NCBI GenBank assembly: GCA_051418075.1
Contig: JBPRGG010000031.1
Coordinates: 62,001 to 126,000 of the forward strand
DNA: 64,000 nucleotides
Direction of reading: 5' to 3'
Source: JBPRGG01 sp051418075
GTDB taxonomy: Bacteria; Bacteroidota; Bacteroidia; Cytophagales; Cyclobacteriaceae
Shown in pieces: positions 61,700 through 64,000 of the stretch. How positions within the stretch are numbered: the stretch's first letter is position 1; every line of letters begins with the position of its first letter. The position numbers and the translations under genes were made by a program. Below the pieces are notes generated by a model. It did no database searches, was not told the origin of the DNA, and saw only the letters and a program-made list of their open reading frames with translations.

Positions 61700-64000
61700 A
61701 TGAGAATTATTTTTCTGACTATATGTTTACAAGTCGTATTATATCCGCTTTGGTCTCAATCAGACCAGCAAATTTGGGTGGAAGATCTGAAATGTAATTA
61801 CCGCACCGATCCGGTAGGTCTGGATCAATTACCCCCTCAGTTTAGTTGGCAGGTATTAAGCCAGGAAAAGGCTACTACGCAATCAGCTTATCGTATATTA
61901 GTAGCTACCGATCCGGACTTACTGCAGGAGGGGAAAGCTGATTTGTGGGATTCTAAAAATGTTTCATATGATCAGTCAGTACATATCCCCTATCTGGGAA
62001 AAGAACTGGGTTCCAGGGACCGCGCCTATTGGAAGGTAAAGGTCTGGAATCAGGATCAGCAAAGCAGTGTTTACAGTCAGGTAGCTTCTTTTGAGTTGGG
62101 ACTATTGGAAAAATCTGACTGGCAGGCCCAGTGGTTGAAACATCCGGATTTTCTGGATACCTTGCTGGAACCAAAGCCTGCACCCTTTTTCCGGCGGGAT
62201 TTTGTAGTGGATAAAACGGTTAAACAAGCCCGGGCTTATGTAACAGGGTTAGGTTATTTTGAATTATACCTGAATGGCAAAAAAGTCGGTGATCATCTGT
62301 TGGATCCGGTAAAGACCCGCTACGATAAAACAGTAAAGTATCTGGTCCATGATATTACAGATCAAGTAAAAGCTGGAGGAAATGCTGTGGGTTTGATCCT
62401 GGGAACCGGGTGGTATAATCATTTCTCAGAAGCTGCCTGGCAATTCAATAAAGCGCCCTGGCGGGATTATCCTACTATGATTTGTCAATTGGAAATTACC
62501 TATCAGGATGGAACCAAAGCAATTGTTTTAAGCGATGAACAATGGAAAACAGCTACCGGACCTATCCTGTTTGACGGGATCAGGAATGGAGAGACTTATG
62601 ATGCCCGCCTGGAGATGCCTGGCTGGAGCCACTATGATTATAATGATCAGGATTGGTTACCTGCAGTTGAAGTAGCAGGGCCTTCCGGAAAACTAACGGC
62701 ACAACAACTGCCAGCCATCAAAGAAATGAGAGAGATCAAGCCTGTTTCCGTCAAAGAAGTGAAACCAGGAGTGTATGTTTTTGACCTGGGGCAAAATATT
62801 GCCGGTTATAGCCGGATCAAAGTGGCTGGTCCTAAAGGCTCTGAGGTAAAAATGAAACATGGAGAAAGGATTAATCCGGATGGTACGGTGGAACAAAAAC
62901 AAATACTTCGATTCTTGCGCACCTTACCGGCTCAAACCGATCAATACATTTTGAAAGGAGAAGGGGTAGAAATCTGGCAACCCCGCTTTGTCTATCATGG
63001 ATATCAATATGTGGAAGTTACTGGTTTGCCGGTAAAACCTACTCTTGAAACCCTCACAGGGGTGGTAATTTATACTTCTTTTGAATCAGCCGGTGATTTC
63101 AGCTGTTCTAATCCATTATTTAATAAGATCCAGGAACTTACCCGCTGGTCCTACATTGGAAATTATCATGGTGTACCTACGGATTGCCCCCATCGGGAAA
63201 AAATTGGATGGACCGGCGACGGACACCTGGTCACTGAAGCTGGATTATTCAATTACGATGTGGTAACTTCCTATATAAAATGGCTGGATGATTTTGTGGA
63301 TGAGCAGCGGCCTCTTGGGGATTTACCCGGGGTGATACCTACCAGTGGCTGGGGTTATGAATTTGGTCGGAATCCTGAAACCAGACCGCTGGGTTATGGT
63401 CCTCAATGGGAAGGAGCTATCGTGCTAATCCCCTGGTATTTATACCTGCATACCGGGGATACTGCCATCATCAACCGGTATTATCAACCCATAAAAAAAT
63501 ATATAGATCACCTGAACCGCCAGGCGCAAAACAACCTGTTAAATTTTGGAATTGATGATCATAAATCCCTGGTCAGAACCGAAGGTGATATACTGGCTTC
63601 AGGTTATTTTTATTATATGTCGGACCTGTTAGCCAGGATGGCCCAAATCATTGATCTGAAAGAAGATGCTGCTTATTATGAACAATTAGCAGGAAAGGTT
63701 AAACAAGCATTTAATCGTAAATATTTTGATCAAAAGACCGGCCTTTATGGACATGGTGGTCAAACACCCTTGAGTGAAGCCCTGGCTTTAAACCTGGCAC
63801 CGGAAAACCATAAAGAAACTGTTTTGAATAACCTTTTGGATAAGATCAGGCAGAATAATTATGATTTTGAGGTAGGGGTGGTAGGACTCAAATTTTTATT
63901 TGAGTCACTTACGGCAATGGGGCAGGCTGAGGTGGTGTATAAAATGGTGAATCAGACCGACTATCCCAGTTATGGCTGGTGGATAGAACAGGGTGCCAAT
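61700..64000 (+). CDS. Exported alpha-L-rhamnosidase, GH78 (3' end cut by window)
   Basis: At least 767 residues; the frame stays open to the right edge. Signal peptide (about 1-20, ending LWSQ). Domain order is the usual GH78 one: N-terminal fibronectin-like domain (about 25-130), carbohydrate-binding-like domain (about 160-330, AYVTGLGYFELYLNGKKVG), linker beta-sandwich, then the catalytic (alpha/alpha)6 barrel from about 460. The catalytic-site motif DCPHREKIGWTGD places the acidic residues at D495, E500 (general acid) and D507, matching the spacing of Bacillus RhaB Asp567/Glu572/Asp579. It releases L-rhamnose from plant or algal polysaccharides and glycosides. The second acidic residue near the C-terminus lies beyond the window. 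Confidence 0.93.
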   Translation, partial: MRIIFLTICLQVVLYPLWSQSDQQIWVEDLKCNYRTDPVGLDQLPPQFSWQVLSQEKATTQSAYRILVATDPDLLQEGKADLWDSKNVSYDQSVHIPYLGKELGSRDRAYWKVKVWNQDQQSSVYSQVASFELGLLEKSDWQAQWLKHPDFLDTLLEPKPAPFFRRDFVVDKTVKQARAYVTGLGYFELYLNGKKVGDHLLDPVKTRYDKTVKYLVHDITDQVKAGGNAVGLILGTGWYNHFSEAAWQFNKAPWRDYPTMICQLEITYQDGTKAIVLSDEQWKTATGPILFDGIRNGETYDARLEMPGWSHYDYNDQDWLPAVEVAGPSGKLTAQQLPAIKEMREIKPVSVKEVKPGVYVFDLGQNIAGYSRIKVAGPKGSEVKMKHGERINPDGTVEQKQILRFLRTLPAQTDQYILKGEGVEIWQPRFVYHGYQYVEVTGLPVKPTLETLTGVVIYTSFESAGDFSCSNPLFNKIQELTRWSYIGNYHGVPTDCPHREKIGWTGDGHLVTEAGLFNYDVVTSYIKWLDDFVDEQRPLGDLPGVIPTSGWGYEFGRNPETRPLGYGPQWEGAIVLIPWYLYLHTGDTAIINRYYQPIKKYIDHLNRQAQNNLLNFGIDDHKSLVRTEGDILASGYFYYMSDLLARMAQIIDLKEDAAYYEQLAGKVKQAFNRKYFDQKTGLYGHGGQTPLSEALALNLAPENHKETVLNNLLDKIRQNNYDFEVGVVGLKFLFESLTAMGQAEVVYKMVNQTDYPSYGWWIEQGAN

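Noticed and set aside
1..64000. CRISPR arrays, tRNA or rRNA genes, intact insertion sequences
   Set aside because: None was recognised by eye on either strand; tRNA absence should be confirmed with a covariance-model scan.

Overview
The window comes from a member of the Bacteroidota, most likely a Cytophagales-like aerobic or microaerobic heterotroph. The signs are a SusC/SusD pair under a FecI/FecR-type sigma/anti-sigma switch, a Tat-exported aldo/keto reductase, a CrtY-type lycopene cyclase, a YfhO-family membrane protein, fused E1 alpha/beta 2-oxoacid dehydrogenase and promoters of the TTTG-N18-TAnnTTTG type. No tRNA, rRNA, CRISPR array or intact insertion sequence was recognised.

Layout. 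1-5.0 kb: AT-rich envelope-glycan genes (YfhO-family protein cut by the window edge, GT2 glycosyltransferase, MptE/Maf-like protein) converging on a LamG surface protein. 5.3-13.7 kb: one tightly overlapping operon for a pseudaminic-acid-type nonulosonic acid (pseB, pseC, pseF, MaoC, CitE-like lyase, PglD/NeuD-like acyltransferase, pseG, pseI, Wzx-like flippase). The MaoC + CitE-like pair and the PglD-like protein in place of PseH suggest an unusual N-acyl decoration. 13.9-16.8 kb: pfkA, lycopene cyclase, family-5 uracil-DNA glycosylase. 16.9-24.9 kb (minus strand): ECF sigma, FecR, SusC, SusD, small lipoprotein, terminator, secreted propeller-like protein.

25.2-33.4 kb: a GntR regulator with a sugar-binding-like C-terminus whose start codon lies inside a 10-bp tandem repeat, then a PhyH-type dioxygenase, a glycyl radical enzyme with its activase, and larE-larB-larC for the nickel-pincer cofactor, followed by a tiny His-rich membrane protein. 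No larA is present. 33.6-49.5 kb: a UTRA-type GntR regulator, divergent across two palindromes from a catabolic operon: E2-E3-E1 2-oxoacid dehydrogenase complex, MtlD-like, PHP-domain, SrlD-like (with a truncated aldolase-like N-terminus) and SorE-like enzymes, then transketolase, an SDR and an FGGY kinase. This reads as a transporter-less polyol/ketose pathway that feeds fructose-6-P and acyl-CoA.

49.8-61.6 kb: signal transduction and uptake: a cytoplasmic histidine kinase with a duplicated N-terminal module, a TonB receptor translationally coupled to a TPR histidine kinase, an exported aldo/keto reductase, TspO, and a hybrid kinase with a periplasmic SBP3 sensor. The window ends inside an alpha-L-rhamnosidase (GH78). 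The most promising candidates for something undescribed are the acyl-modified pseudaminate cluster, the GRE/PhyH/Lar block, and the polyol operon with its own dehydrogenase complex.
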